A stretch of 64,000 nucleotides of DNA from the NCBI GenBank assembly GCA_036873755.1, contig JAVTVY010037060.1, forward strand, positions 94,221 through 158,220, written 5' to 3'. The notes below the pieces were generated by a model. The model saw only the letters and a list, made by a program, of their open reading frames with translations, was not told where the DNA came from and made no database searches. This DNA comes from Hanleya hanleyi. Taxonomy: Eukaryota > Mollusca > Polyplacophora > Lepidopleurida > Hanleyidae. This document shows, in pieces, positions 45,509 to 57,477 of this stretch (positions are counted from its first letter, which is position 1; each line of letters starts with the position of its first letter). The translations under genes and the position numbers were made by a program.

Positions 45509-45645
45509 TAATCATCCTCGGTCAGGCCAGGATACTGTAACGGCAACATGTCCTGGAACAGCTGTTTGCACATTTTGATCGCATTTTGCAGAGCCTCGGT
45601 GGGTGATAGTCCCATATCCCATGAAGGTTTGAAATGTCTCATGCA
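45509..45645 (-). pseudogene. Element A copy of the zinc-finger gene, C-terminal remnant
   Basis: Minus-strand stop at 45509-45511; upstream it matches the last about 40 codons of the gene at 49734-50297 (LSPTEAL, NAIKM, QLFQDMLP). Beyond 45645 similarity is lost. The 3' flank (45300-45500) also matches, including the repeated 'gctcttgtccaa(t/c)cagag' words. Confidence 0.75.
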
Positions 45646-47066
45646 TGGTCAGCAGATTCTGGACACGGGTAGTTTTGTTGGTATCCTCTTCGGGTACTAT
45701 CTGTTTCTTATGCAGCGAACGACATACCCGGGTCACCCATTGTATGTCATCTATGAGCGTGATAAGATTACAACGCATAAATAAACACGAGACGTCACTG
45801 ACCTCGAAAACAACAACAACTTCGAAATTGGTCGTAGACGAGCGTAATTGATTGGTTGACCTACATAGTGGGCTAATACAAACATCATATTAGGAGGAAC
45901 GATCCCGCTAATAGAGGATGATATCATCCTACTCACAATCGACCTGTACGTTCTGAATGGTTCGTCTGGTTCGTAGGTGAAATTTACACCTCCGATTTTG
46001 AACACTAAAGGCGGTCAGATAAATCAAGGCAGGTTTGAAGTGGGAACGTAGAAATTTGCTGAATAAATTGAATATGGGGGAAACTGACCGTTGGACAGAC
46101 ATTTGTTTATTATTAGGGTACGCTTGCATCATCATAACTTTTCAACAAAACCCAGCTCATGGCCACGAGACCTCAACCATCGTCTTGTACAGGGTGAGAC
46201 AGAGAAAACAAGATGCGACACCCCATTGTGAAATCCACAAGAAGAAAAATGACCGCCCCAGTACTCTAACCTAACCTGGGACAGCCGCCAACAGAGTTAT
46301 TGCCCGGTCAGAGTTGTCCTCCTTGCGTCCAGAGTGGGTAGATGGCGTTATGATGTTAATTTTCATATCATCCGGGAATTTGACAAGCGGGTGCCATTTT
46401 TCATCTACCGATCTGACAAAACGGATCTGCACGACTGTTTTTACCTTTTGCGAACGATTGTGCCATGCTATATTATATAATACTAACGTGTGGGTGTATG
46501 TATCAAATGTATTCATACCACGGAAGACAACATGTTGAGATTTGCTGATCCTCGAAGACGTCATCGCTCTACATCGGGACAGGGGGATTCCCCGTGGAGA
46601 TACCCTGTTCTCTTTATACATCACCCGCATTGAGGAGTTGAACAGTACATGGTAATACGGCGTACTATAAGTCTAACTCCCAATGTATTCATGTATATTT
46701 TCGTGGCTATGCGGATCGACCATCGTGTATTCAACTCTATCACGGGTCATTCGCGGCGATTCAGGCGACCCGCCTCACCGCCAGACCTGACCGCCTCACC
46801 TCGGATGAATACCGCCAAGGAATACATACGCGGCCTCTTGACCCCTGTGAAAGGGGATTTGACCGCGTACTGAGTACTGGGTCCTCTGTGACGTCACTTC
46901 CGGTCCATTGACCCTGCTTACCATTATTATCCGGTATTGTGCGCAAGCACGGGAGTCAAAGATCACTTCCGGTCGTTTGACCGGAACCGGGAGTGATGTC
47001 ACAGCAGTGCGGCTAGAGGTGCCAAAGTGCATTCAGTAGGCGGTCAAATCACCTTTCTATACTACT

Positions 47067-47763
47067 GTTGGGAGTAAAAAAATACAAATTTCTTTTCCGA
47101 GCAGCCAATATGCTTTGGCAAGAGACCGATATCCAATCATATCCATCCCATCACCCACTTGCAGTCGACAATGTCTGTATGGAATTTGACTGTTCACTGA
47201 CATTATGAGAAGCCAATGATTTTACTTCTTCATTTTCGACCAGTTTATGTGGACAGCTGTAAGCAGAAAATATTAATTATAACTTTAAATCCAATTATGC
47301 TTGAAACAGCACTGCAAGGAATTATGGATAAATTAAGATAATTTTCGGTCACCGAGAAATGAAACTTAACCCACAGCTTCACCGAGATGGGACATATTGC
47401 CATTATTTTTATTGATTGCAGAGTTACCTCCCTTTAGCAGGTCTACATCGCCTTTAGTAGAATTTCCTCCCACAATTCCATGGAGTTTCGCAGTACCTGT
47501 ATTCGTTTTACTTATATACATCAGAAGAACCGGGGAGAACAGAACCTCGGCACTGATGGGTCTTGCTTGTTATAAGTAAGACAAATTAATAAATAAATAA
47601 TAAATAGATGCTTGTGATATAAACTTTCGAGTCGAGTTACTCAGGGCTTCGTGCTTAGAATTAGTTCGTAAGCTAAAAATATCTCACGTCTAAAGATTTA
47701 GGAGAGGGTATTTGAAAGTCAGGCGAGTGGTTGCAATATAACTAAATATAAAATGTGCAAAGG
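47067..47763. other. No supportable gene
   Basis: AT-rich gap between elements A and B; no repeat or exon recognised. Confidence 0.45.
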
Positions 47764-49290
47764 TCATAAGTCACATCCGAGTCAAAAGGTCAAAGGTCAC
47801 TTCCGGACACGTGACGGTCCCAGCAATAAGGCTGAGACCCCAGTAACTCCCAATGTGAATCTCCCGAAACATGGTCACCGACAATATCGCCAGCACTATG
47901 CCCAGCCTAAATGGCCAGTGGGGAACCCTCAGTGTCTCCATACAGGTTTCCCCACCGTATTGGCACGAAAAAAAAATACATGAAACCATGGGAAGGAAGA
48001 CTTATAGTAATAAACATAATCTATAGGTGTTATGCGATGTTATTATGACCAGTCTATGATCAGTGCCACCCCAGGGTCGAGCGTTTATTGCCCATTATGT
48101 CTCCGCAAAAAATAAACATACACAATGGCGGAGCTTGCTTTGGGGATTCCCCTTTTGGTATCGATGGTGCTGCCCTTTGGAGGCAAGGAAGACAACTTTG
48201 ACTGGGCGAACCCTCTGTAGGGAAAATGCCGGGTCATCTCCCCTGATTCGCACATTTGCATCTTTACGCTAAATGCCTGTATAAGGTATAGGGGTGGTCA
48301 TTTTTTGTGGATTTTGCTATGGGTTGTGGGATCTTGTTTTTCACGTCACACCACGTAGAACATGATGGGAAGCGTCTAGAAGCGATTGGTTGAATTTTTT
48401 TGAAAAAGTCACTGTGCGCATGCGTAGTGGGTAAATAGCGCTGGGTGGCCGTTTTGGAGTCTAGGTGAGCCCCTATTGATCCGATTGGGTCATATGAGGT
48501 CTTATTTTGAAGCTCCCGTGGAGGAGCATCCGACTGGACTAATGTTTCTTCCGTTTTTATTATTCTGCGCATGCGCAGTCTGGCCGTTTTATAGAAAGCA
48601 GGCATTATGAGGGTTCTTTTTGGGTAGAGATGGACCATCCTTGGTCCAAATGGGCCGCGTGGGGTATCAGTGTGAAGCTCTCGTGGAGTAGAGTCAGAAT
48701 GGCGTGCGTTTTATTGCACATCGTGTCAATCTGCGCATACGCAGTTGGATGTAGTAAGTAAAGTTATCATTTTGGGGGTGCGTGGGAGTGTGTTTGGGGT
48801 AGAGATGGACTATCCTTGGTCCGAATGCGTCGTGTGGGGTGTCATTTTGTAGATCTCGGTGTGTAGACCACGACTTGAGGCATGCCGACGTCATCTGTCA
48901 CGTCAGTGGTGACGCCATCAGTAGAAGTATTAGCGAAAGCGGGCATTTTGAGGGGTGTAGATGACGGTGTTTGGGGTAGAAATTGACCATCCGTGGTCCG
49001 AATGCGTCGTGTGGGGTGTCATCTTGTAGCCCTCGTGGTGTAGACCACGACTTGAGGAATGATTATGTCATCTGTGACGTCATTGGTGACATCAGTAAGA
49101 GTAGTAGCCCAAGTGGACATTTTGGTGGTGTGAAGGAAGGTTTTTGGGGTAGAGATGGACCACTCGCGGTCTAAATGCGTCGTGTCAGGTGTCATCTTGT
49201 AGCAACGCCTACCCTATGGGCTATAGGGTTCAGGGTGCACCAGGTATGTGTGTGCATAGGTACGATGACGGCACTTCCAAGCAGCGCAGG

Positions 49291-49345
49291 GGTCAAAGGT
49301 CACTTCCGGTCACGTGGTGAAAGGTCACTTCCGGTCACGTGACCA
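49291..49345. promoter_or_regulatory. Clustered DR1, ETS and E-box type motifs in the element B arm
   Basis: 'ggtcaaaggtca' (DR1-type) is followed by 'cacttccggtcacgtg' (ETS-type ACTTCCGG plus CACGTG) and then the same again. Transcription-factor readings follow vertebrate consensus sites; function here is inference. Confidence 0.4.
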
Positions 49346-49482
49346 TGGGATAGAGTGCACTCAGAGGTCAAAGGTCAATGGTCCTCGAAATAAGCTTTTC
49401 AAAATTCATTTTCGGTCACGTCACCGGAACTGCACTCAGAGGTCAAAAGTCAATCGTCCTCCCAAATCCCCTTTATCGCTCG

Positions 49483-49680
49483 TTAAGGCGCTGAGACGGG
49501 CGTTAAGGCGTAAAGATAGGACGTTAAGGCGTTGAGACGGGCGTTAAGGCGTAACGACGGGCGTTGACGGGCGTCACTGCATTTCGATGTATTGGTGGCA
49601 ATTCTGTGAAAATCAGAGCTTCTGAGCTAGGTCACCAGGACGTTGAAGCGTTAAGCTAAGCGTTGACGGGCGTTACTGTC
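49483..49680 (+). repeat. Iteron block and left copy of the cassette direct repeat
   Basis: GCGTTAAGGCG-type words at 49483, 49501, 49525 and 49540, then a segment ('ggcgttgacgggcgtcactg', 'catttcgatgtatt', 'ttgaagcgttaagct') repeated in the same orientation at 50575-50747. Confidence 0.8.
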
Positions 49681-49733
49681 TATCAAAGCAAGTGTATTCC
49701 CAAGACACACACAGTCGACGTTCAACCGTCAAC

Positions 49734-50297
49734 ATGACTTATACTTGCTCTTAGTGCGAACGCACGTTCAACAGACGTTACGATATGATGCGACACGAGA
49801 AAAATATACATGGGGTTGAAGACTCCGAGCCACAAGAAGCCGATACAAAGACTGATGAGAGTCCACCGACTGATACTGAAACAGAGATTGCTGAGAGTCT
49901 ATCTAGTGATACGAAGAGCTTGGCCTCAGATAGTCAGCCTACGTCCAAGGAAAGTGAGAAAGAACCTACCTTCTGGGATCGTATTGTGCATGAAGCTATT
50001 CATAGTTATGCTGCGGTACTCGAAGACGGCGGAGAGGATAACGTACAACAGGCATACACCCAAATGCGTCCCTGTATCAGGAAAACACCCATGGCCATAT
50101 ATATACGGTATAGCGTGCTCCCGCTTGAAATGAAAGGCGACCGCACGCACAGGTCCATCATGAAGACCAAGCGTCACTTGGAAGAGAATATGGGGTTACC
50201 ACCCACCGAGGCCTTGGAAAATGCGATCAAAATGCGTAAACAACTGTTTCAGGACATGCTGCCTGAACAATACCCTTGCCTGCCCGACGACGATTAG
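49734..50297 (+). pseudogene. C2H2 zinc-finger / acidic-linker protein (element B copy, in-frame stop in the finger)
   Basis: From ATG 49734 the frame opens a C2H2 finger with ligands C-x2-C-x12-H-x4-H, but one of the x2 codons is TAG (49752-49754). From 49785 it is open for 170 codons. A repeated acidic linker (TDESPPTDTETE, LSSDTKSLASD) is followed by a conserved domain: PTFWDRIVHEAIHSYA, HRSIMKTKRHLEE, LPPTEALENAIKMRKQLFQD. No transposase, polymerase, protease, ATPase or capsid signature. I infer a DNA-binding, element-encoded protein; the C-terminal domain is unrecognised. Related copies occur at 45509-45645 and 56849-57477. Poly(A) signal at 50515. Confidence 0.78.
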
Positions 50298-50514
50298 AAC
50301 AAACGGATGAGAGCGAACATGGCCGAAGATTGAACTTTCTTAAATGGCGACTTCTGATTGGACAAGAGCAGCCGAGAATACATCTAACGAGCAAGAACGA
50401 ATATGACAGACGCAGCGCCAAATGGCGGCCTCTGATTGGACAAGAGTCTTCTTGAATTGTAAACATACCCAACGCGGCTCCCCCAGTGTGGGTATGATGT
50501 ACTGGAGGGGATAA

Positions 50515-50520
50515 TAAAAT
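50515..50520 (+). terminator. Poly(A) signal after the element B gene
   Basis: AATAAA 218 bp after the stop, conserved at the matching place in element C (about 56716, opposite strand). Confidence 0.6.
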
Positions 50521-50574
50521 GATTGACCTGTTATCCTTGTTGTTGTTGTTCTCTCACCGGTCTACATCATGGCC

Positions 50575-50747
50575 TCAAGGCGTTATGCTAGGGCGTTAAG
50601 ACGTAACGACAGGCGTTGACGGGTGTCACCGCATTTCGATGAATTAGTGTCGATTCAATAGAATACCTAGAAAATAAGAGCTTCAGGGCTAATTCACCAG
50701 GGCGTTGAAGCGTTAAGCTTGGCGTTGGTAGGCGTTGTTGCAAGACG
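50575..50747 (+). repeat. Iteron block and right copy of the cassette direct repeat
   Basis: 'aaggcgttatgctagggcgt', 'taagacgtaacgac', 'ggcgttgacgggtgtcaccg' and 'gcgttgaagcgttaagct', the same orientation as 49483-49680. The gene is thus bracketed by direct repeats inside inverted arms. Confidence 0.8.
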
Positions 50748-52685
50748 ACACCTCACACGACGTATTTAGACCGCGAATGGTCCATCTCTACCCAAAACAC
50801 ATTCCTTCACACCCCAAACTGTCCACTTTGGCTACTACCCCTACTGATGACGTCACAGATGACGTGGACATTCCCCAAGTAGTGGGCTACACCACGAGGG
50901 CTACAAGATGACACCTCACACGACGCATTCGGGCCACGGATGGTCCATCTCTACCCAAACACCTTCCTATACACCCCCAAAATGCACGCTTTCGCTACTA
51001 CTTCTACTGATGACGGCACCAATGACGTCACAGATGACGTGAACATACCTAAAGTCGTGGTCTACACCCAGAGGGCTACAAGATGACAAACCACACGGCG
51101 CATTCGGACCACGGATGGTCTATTTCTACCCCAAACACCGTCTACACCCCCAAAATGCCCGCTTTCGCTACTACTTCTACTGATGACGTCACCAATGACG
51201 TGACAGATGCCTCAAAGCGTGGTCTACACACCGAGAGCTACAAAACGACACCCCACACGACGCATTCGGACCAAGGATGGTCCCTCTCCACCCCAAACAC
51301 ACCCCACGCACCTCCAAAATGACCACTTTACTTACTACACCCAACTGCGCATGCGCAGATTGAGGCGATTTGCAATAAAAAACATTCTGACTCTACCCCA
51401 CGAGAGCTTCACACTGATAGCCCACACGGTCAATTTGGAGCACGGATGGTCCATCTCTACCCCAAAAGAACCCCCAAAATGCCTGCTTTCTATACTACGG
51501 CCAGACTGCGCATGCTCAGATTAATGAAAACGGACGATACATTAGTCCATTCGGATGCTCCTCCACGAGAGCTTCAAAATAAGACCTCATTCGACCCAAT
51601 CGGACCACTAGGGCTCACCTAGACTCCAAAACGGCCACCCATCGCTATTTACCCACTATGCATGCGCACAGTGACTTTTAAAAAAAAAATCAACCAATCG
51701 CTTCGGGGTCCCTCCCATCGTGTTCTACGTGGTGAGACGTGAAAAACAAGATCCCACAACCCATATCGCAATGCCCAGGCGTGAATTGCCCAGTATAGAC
51801 CACTGAGCCAGTAGGCCTATCGGCCTATCCAGATCTCCGTGAACTTTTCAAAAAAATTCACCGCTTAGCTACTAGACCCCTCCCATCGTCTTCTACATGG
51901 TGAGACGTAAAAAACACGATCCCACAACCCATAGTAAAATCCACAAAAAATGACCACCCCTATACCCCATACAGGCATTTCCACTAACGATGCAAATGTG
52001 CGAATCAGGGGAGATGACCCGGCATTTGCCCTACAGAGGGTTCGCCCAGTCAGAGTTGTCTTCCTTGCCTCCAGAGGGCATCACCATCGATATCAAAAGG
52101 GGAATCCCCAAAGCAAGCTCCGCCATTTTCTATGTTTATTTTTTGCGGAGACATAATGGACAATACACGCTCAACCCTGGGGTCGCACTGATCATAGACT
52201 GGTCATAATAACATCGTACAACACCTATAGATTATGTTTATTACTATAAGTCTTCCTTCCCATGGTTTCATGTATTTTTTTTTCGTGCAAATACGGTTTT
52301 GGGGAAACCTGTATGGAGACACTGAGGGTTCCCCACTGGCCATTTAGGCTGGGCATAGTGCTGGCGATATTGTCGGGGACCATGTTTCGGGAGATTCACA
52401 TTGGGAGTCACTGGGATCTCAGCCTTATTGATGGGGCCGTCATGTGACCGGAAGTGACCTTTGACCTTTTGACCCGGATCTGACCTTTTGACCCGGATGT
52501 GACGTCATAGTGACGACATAGGCGAATCAGGCGAAAAGCAACGGCCCACGTATGACCCATGACATGGGACTACTTTCTGTCCGCGGAGGCTTCTCACCGC
52601 GACCGCTTCACCGCCGGACTACTTTCTGTCCGCGGAGGCTTCTTGCCGCGACTGCATCACCGCCAGACCGCATCATCGTGGAGGA

Positions 52686-52814
52686 ATACATATAGAGAGC
52701 ATCTGGACCCCATTGACCTTTGACCTCTGAGGCCGCAACCGGAACTATAGTGAACTCCCCTCTACCGGCTCAGAGGTCAAAGGCTAATGGGGGTCCAGAT
52801 GCCCTCTATATACT
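52686..52814. repeat. Short palindrome at the right end of element B
   Basis: 'agagcatctggaccccattg' plus 'acctttgacctctga' pairs with 'tcagaggtcaaagg', 'ctaatgggggtccagatgcc'. The outer edge is 'ctatatactact'. Confidence 0.75.
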
Positions 52815-52844
52815 ACTTAGGTGTAGAAAATATTGTGAAACGGC

Positions 52845-52925
52845 ACATCACGTTCCGACTTATATCTCTATAAATATGAAGCGGGTCGGCTCTCTCGTCT
52901 ATTTTATGACAAAAAGAGCTGATTA
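52845..52925 (+). pseudogene. Second fragment of the RT family at 22677
   Basis: 'tatatctctataaatatgaa', 'gcgggtcggctctctcgtct' and 'attttatgacaaaa' match 22921-22985 at DNA level; one frame reads DLYLYKYEAG. Only about 80 bp remain. Confidence 0.7.
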
Positions 52926-54354
52926 CAATAGACTGTCGTAGACCGGATTCTGATTGGTTGACTTTCTCCTTGTTCGATTTTGGTCCGATTTGTGAAATTG
53001 CCAAACATATTCGCTATGGTGACACTATAGATAATGCTACACTAAATAGTCTTCTGTACCCGGTTTACCGGAGAAATTTCCGCCAATCTTGGGAACCAAA
53101 TCTTCAGATACACGTAATCCCATCCCAAGAAGAGCAATTCATCATCTAAAGGAGGCATGATCACGGATATTCCATCTTATGGCGGAACTTTATTGTTGAA
53201 CGCGGTGTTGAACTTAATTCTCTCTCTCTCTCATTCTCTCTTTCGTTGGTGGAACAATGAAAATGAGAACTGTTGTTTATTTTTCGAATTCTTCAGCAAT
53301 CAATTACTGTAAGTTGACTGTTTTTATTCACCTTTTCGCCGCGGACTAACAGACCTGCATATATTTCATTCACGTCGACCGAGTAAGTGGGGAGATTTAC
53401 CGAATTTAAGCGTTTTACTCTCTCACACCTAGACCTTTATGCAGACGCAACCTAATACATAATAATTTGGGGAAGGTGTTTGGGGAAGGTGTTCGAGCAG
53501 GGCAACTGCTTAGCTGCTGAACACCAGGGTCCGTCAGGCAATAACGATACCGGAACTTTACATGGGGTTCCATTGCCCTGAAATGCCGTAAATCCTTGAA
53601 AACCACCGTCAACCCTTTTGGAATCCATGAAAAATAATCTGTTACAGCGATTTCAAATCAAAATTTGACTATCGTCGACATAAAAACGCCATGATTTTTC
53701 TACCACCAGTGCCATCCGCAAATGGTATAATAAACACGACGGACGCGTTATTCAAGCAGATTCCAGTTAATGTAGTAATACCACGTGTTTCAATAATTTT
53801 GGGGATATGGAACTATCGTTCCTTCCTGCCGCACCACGGAAATTTACAGTCCCATAGTGCCGTGCTTTCTAAAGAACATTTTGTGAAAAATAATTGTACT
53901 ACATGTAAGTTTGGCAAAATTACGCCAACACGTTTTCTTTCCGCTGATTCTGTTCTCACTTACAAAGGGACAATTACTGGTAAAACGATTTATTATTCTC
54001 GTTTTATTTCGTACAAGATTGTCATAACTTTTCCCGTATATCATATCCGCGATCATAATATCATGAGCGGAGCACTGGACCTCATGATCAGGATCAGAGC
54101 GCAAGAGAAAATAACAGGGACAGGCCGGAAAGGTGGAAGGGACGGGAAGAAGAGGAGGGGGGAATGACAGGGACAAGAGGAGAAGGTGGGAAGGACAGGG
54201 AAAAGAGGAGGAGGGAAAGACAAGAACAAAAGGAGGAGGGCGGAATGACGGACACGAGAAGGAGGAGGGGAAAGGCACAGGGGCGAAGGAAGAGAGGTTG
54301 TATAGGTCAGAGGCCGTTTTCAAATCGAGAGTTATTTGCAGGTAGGTTAACATG
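52926..54354. other. No supportable gene; GA-rich tract at 54105-54300
   Basis: Mostly AT-rich unique DNA. The frame 53691-54167 runs into a purine-rich low-complexity tract ('gggaagaagaggagggggga') and lacks domains. Confidence 0.4.
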
Positions 54355-54360
54355 ACCCTC
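54355..54360. other. Left target-site duplication of element C (ACCCTC)
   Basis: ACCCTC directly before AGTAGTATAC, repeated at 58641-58646 directly after GTATACTACT. Confidence 0.85.
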
Positions 54361-55094
54361 AGTAGTATACAAAGGGCAGATAGAGCCTTATTGACCTTTG
54401 ACATCTGAGTGCACTCTATCCCATGATGCATCAAAAGGTCATTGAGTGCACTTAGCAAATCGGACCTCTGGTTCCTCACTCCGCAAGCGCGTAAATTGGG
54501 CGTGACCTTGGACCGTGGGGATCATGTTTAGACCTGTATGTACTGACCTTGAACATCCCTCATCGGGGTTTTTTCCATTCATCTTACATCCGGGTCCTTA
54601 TCCACATCCGGGTATGTCGGCACTTCCGGGCACGTGACCTTTGGGGAATGTATTCCTCCGCGGTGATGCGGTCGCGGGAAAAAGCCTGCGCGGACAGAAA
54701 GTAGTCCTGTGTCAACCAAGTGTCTTCCAATGTTAATCTATACATGTATGTATGTATGGACCCTGGGATCGTTCTAATGATAGGAATACATGTGCTGACC
54801 TTCAACATCCGGAAACTTTTCAACATCCGCATGACGTCATGTGTGACGTCACTTCCGGTGTGACTCGATCGGGCGTAACCTTGGAGCGGGGACCTCTTCA
54901 ACGTCCGGAGTTTCCCAGTGGGTTTTCCCCTGCCCGCCGACCGCACGACTGCGAGGGTTATCCGGCCGCACGCCTGCGCGGGTTATTCGGCCGCAGACCT
55001 GCGCAGGTTATCCGGCCGCACGCAAGAACACCTGGTCTGGCACCTACGTGTCTGTGTGAGTGAGCTCACGTGCCGAACACCTGGTCCCAGAATA

Positions 55095-55240
55095 ATTGTA
55101 CCAATAATATCATGTAAACATGGACAATTGTGCACCAATAATATCATGTAATTTTTCCCCCTGGATTGCGTCGTATTGTCAATCAGTCTTACATCCGGGG
55201 TTGAATAATTGTACCAATAATATCATGTATCTCACGTGCC
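55095..55240 (+). repeat. Three copies of 'accaataatatcatgta' in element C
   Basis: Occurs at about 55099, 55134 and 55213, two of them preceded by 'gaataattgt'. Short interspersed direct repeats just inside the left arm. Confidence 0.7.
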
Positions 55241-55879
55241 GAACACCTGGCTCCGCGAAGGAAAAATTATTCGGTGACATCACGGTGCGAAATATAATTT
55301 AAGGTGGAGAAGGTCACCAAGGTCGTTCGAGATGTCAGCCACCATGTCGGAGAATGGTCCTGGTCTCCTTGCTGAACAGTGAGAGCTGTATTTATTCATA
55401 GTTATATATTTTTACACCCTGGTGACTGCTTTTCATATTCAATCGTAAGTCAAATTTATTACCAAACTTTTACAATTACTGATCGCTCTTGTGTCACTCA
55501 TCGACAACTCAGCACTCAAAAACTGACGTTTTCGATGTCATTGTTATTTTTCATCATTGCATTTTGGTTTATTTCTTATTTCTCTGCCTCTCTTTTCACT
55601 TCACATTAATGCTAAAAATCTTCTCCGACATGTCCTATGACAGACATCAATCTTCATCCGTGATTAAAACACGGAAAAAGACAACCCGTACTAGAATAAC
55701 ATAGGCGTTGTTGTTATTGTTCATTTACGATTTTGTACTTCGAGTCATTTCTTGTTTCCAAGACTGTTTTCATTACTCCAAATGTATGCGAACATTTTCT
55801 ATGACATGTCTTCTAACACACATCAGTCTCGGCCTATCGAACTATAGCCTATTAGTCGTCAAATCAATAAGCGAACAAA

Positions 55880-56308
55880 GGGGGCGTGGTCCATAACTTT
55901 GACATGTTGAGCTGGGGTAACTTTGACATAATCATGGGAATCAGCGGTGAACATGGTTACCCCAAATACACAAAATTACTAAAAATAGTGGCAACAAGAA
56001 AGAATTGGATAAAGCTACTATATCAATGATTACTACTTTCAAAATAGTATATTTTTACTATAAACTCAAAACATTGCAGATCTTCACCATAGAAGTTTTT
56101 TTATTAACGTTTTAACAGTTACACCAGTGCCAACTACATGCCATCTTATGAAGAGTGTCACATTGTTGGACATCTACCCCCTGCTGCCTCAGCAGATAAC
56201 AGCATCTAATATATAAAGATGAGATATTGGTCTATGAGCTGTAACAATATGCTAATATAACTAAAACAAAAAGGTGTCAAAGTTCTCCCAGTGTCAAAGT
56301 TATCCCGC
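55880..56308. mobile_element. ~430-bp TIR element nested in element C
   Basis: The left end 'ccataactttgacatgttga', 'gctggggtaactttgaca' and the right end 'tgtcaaagttctcccagtgt', 'caaagttatccc' are inverted copies, each with two 'aactttgaca' words. Non-coding interior. Confidence 0.65.
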
Positions 56309-56339
56309 GTTACCTTACATATACTCTGCGCATGTCCAT

Positions 56340-56470
56340 GTATTCTTTTCATATCCCTGTACATGTACTATCTGCCTATACATGTACAGGCCCATAGTAC
56401 ATGTAATCTGTCCATGTACAGGTAATCTATCCATATACATGTTCCTTGTCCATGTACATGTACTCTTGCG
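56340..56470. repeat. 'catgtacatgtac'-rich stretch
   Basis: Repeated 'tacatgtac' palindromic words ('gtacatgtactatctgccta', 'ccatgtacatgtactct'). Simple-repeat-like. Confidence 0.6.
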
Positions 56471-56514
56471 GGAACAACACAGTATCCTGATAATATATAT
56501 ATATCATCCAACGC

Positions 56515-56660
56515 CAAGCTCAACGCTCCAACGCCCTTGTGAATTAGCCCAAAAGCTCTGATTTTCATGGAATTGTCACTAATTCATTGGAAATGCAGTG
56601 ACACCCGTCAACGTCCGTCGTTGCGCCTTAACGCCCTAGCATAACGCCTTGACGCCATGA
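56515..56660 (-). repeat. Iteron block, element C gene 3' side
   Basis: Inverse of 50575-50747: 'cgccttaacgccctagcata', 'acgccttgacgcc', 'gcagtgacacccgtcaacg' and 'tccaacgccaagctcaacg'. Confidence 0.75.
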
Positions 56661-56848
56661 TATAGACAGATGAGAGACAAACAAGAACAACAACAACAAG
56701 GATGAAAGATCAATCATTTTATTCTCCCCAATGTTACATCATACCCACGCTGGGGGAGCCGCGTTGGGTATGTTTACAATTCAAGAAGACTCTTGTCCAT
56801 TCAGAGGTCGCCATTTGGCGCTGTATCTGTCATATTCGTTCTTGCCCT

Positions 56849-57477
56849 TTAGATGTATTCTCGGCTGCTCTTGTCCAACCAGAAGCCGTCCTTTGAGAAA
56901 ATTCCATCTTTGCTCGGTGTGACCTTAGCTTCGTCGGGCAGTTCAGGATATTGTTCGGGCAGCATGTCCTGAAACAGTTTTTTGCGCATTCTGATCGCAT
57001 TTTCCAGAGCCTCGGTGGGTGGTAGCCCCATATCCTCTTCCAAGTGACGCTTGGTCTTCATGATGGACCTGTGCGTGGGGGCGCCTTTCATTTCAAGCGG
57101 CAGTAAGGTATACTGTTCATAGATCGCCATGGCTGTTTTCCTGATGCAGGGCGCATTTGGGTGTACGCCTTTTGTAAGTTATCTTGACCGGCATCCTCGA
57201 TCGCTGCAGCGTGAGTATTGATACATGTAGCTTCATGCACAATACGATCCCAGAAGGTAGGTTCTGCGTCATTTTCCTGGGATGTAGGCTGATTATCTGA
57301 GGTCAAGCTCTCCGTATCAGTAGATTGACCCCCAGCAATCTCTGTTTCGGTATCAGTCGATACACCCTCAGCAGTCTCTGTTTCTGTATCAGTCGGTGGA
57401 CTCTCATCAGTCTCTGTATCGGCGTCTTTTGCCTCGGAGTCTGGATGGAAAGTCTTCTCACTACCTGACTGACTCAC
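56849..57477 (-). pseudogene. Element C copy of the zinc-finger gene, frameshifted and finger lost
   Basis: The minus frame 57477-57088 has the acidic linker (TDESPPTDTETETA, VSTDTETEIAGG) and PTFWDRIVHEAT; a frameshift near 57140 moves to 57130-56849 with LPLEMKGAPTHRSIMKTKRH and LPPTEALENAIRMRKKLFQD. The C-terminus reads through the stop used in B and adds about 28 residues. The N-terminal finger region is replaced by a CACT repeat (57465-57680). Two to three lesions make this copy non-functional as a full protein. Confidence 0.78.

Larger units (their letters stand above)
42590..47066. mobile_element. Element A: long-TIR Polinton-like element, left end truncated
   Basis: Inverted arms at about 42603-43150 and 46215-46752: 'acgatggtcgatccg' with 'tagccacg', 'ccatgtactgttcaactcct', 'ccgggatgatatgaaaatt'-type words and 'gtcagatcggtagat' all recur as reverse complements. 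The right side runs 310 bp further to the terminus 'ctatactact' at 47066, the same end as elements B and C; the left end lacks this part. The interior carries a tandem array (43260-44790) and a gene fragment (45509-45645, minus). Confidence 0.78.
47764..52814. mobile_element. Element B: long-TIR Polinton-like element with the best gene copy
   Basis: The left arm (about 47764-49480) and right arm (about 50760-52505) are inverted copies over about 1.7 kb: 'gtgaatctcccgaaacatgg', 'gacaatatcgccagcac', 'cgcaaaaaataaaca', 'gcggagcttgctttgg', 'ggatcttgtttttcacgt' and the 'ggtccgaatgcgtcgtg' units all recur reversed. The right side continues to the terminus 'ctatatactact' (52803-52814); the left side lacks this 300 bp. 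The gene lies in the unique centre. Repeat unit content and termini tie it to A and C. Confidence 0.8.

Noticed and set aside
47764..52814. Element B as a complete element with a TSD
   Set aside because: Only the right terminus is present; the left arm stops about 300 bp short, so no duplication could be matched.
53844..54479. 211-codon minus-strand frame with a Pro/Ser/Phe-rich middle
   Set aside because: The middle is the antisense of a purine-rich low-complexity tract, and one end lies in the element C arm.
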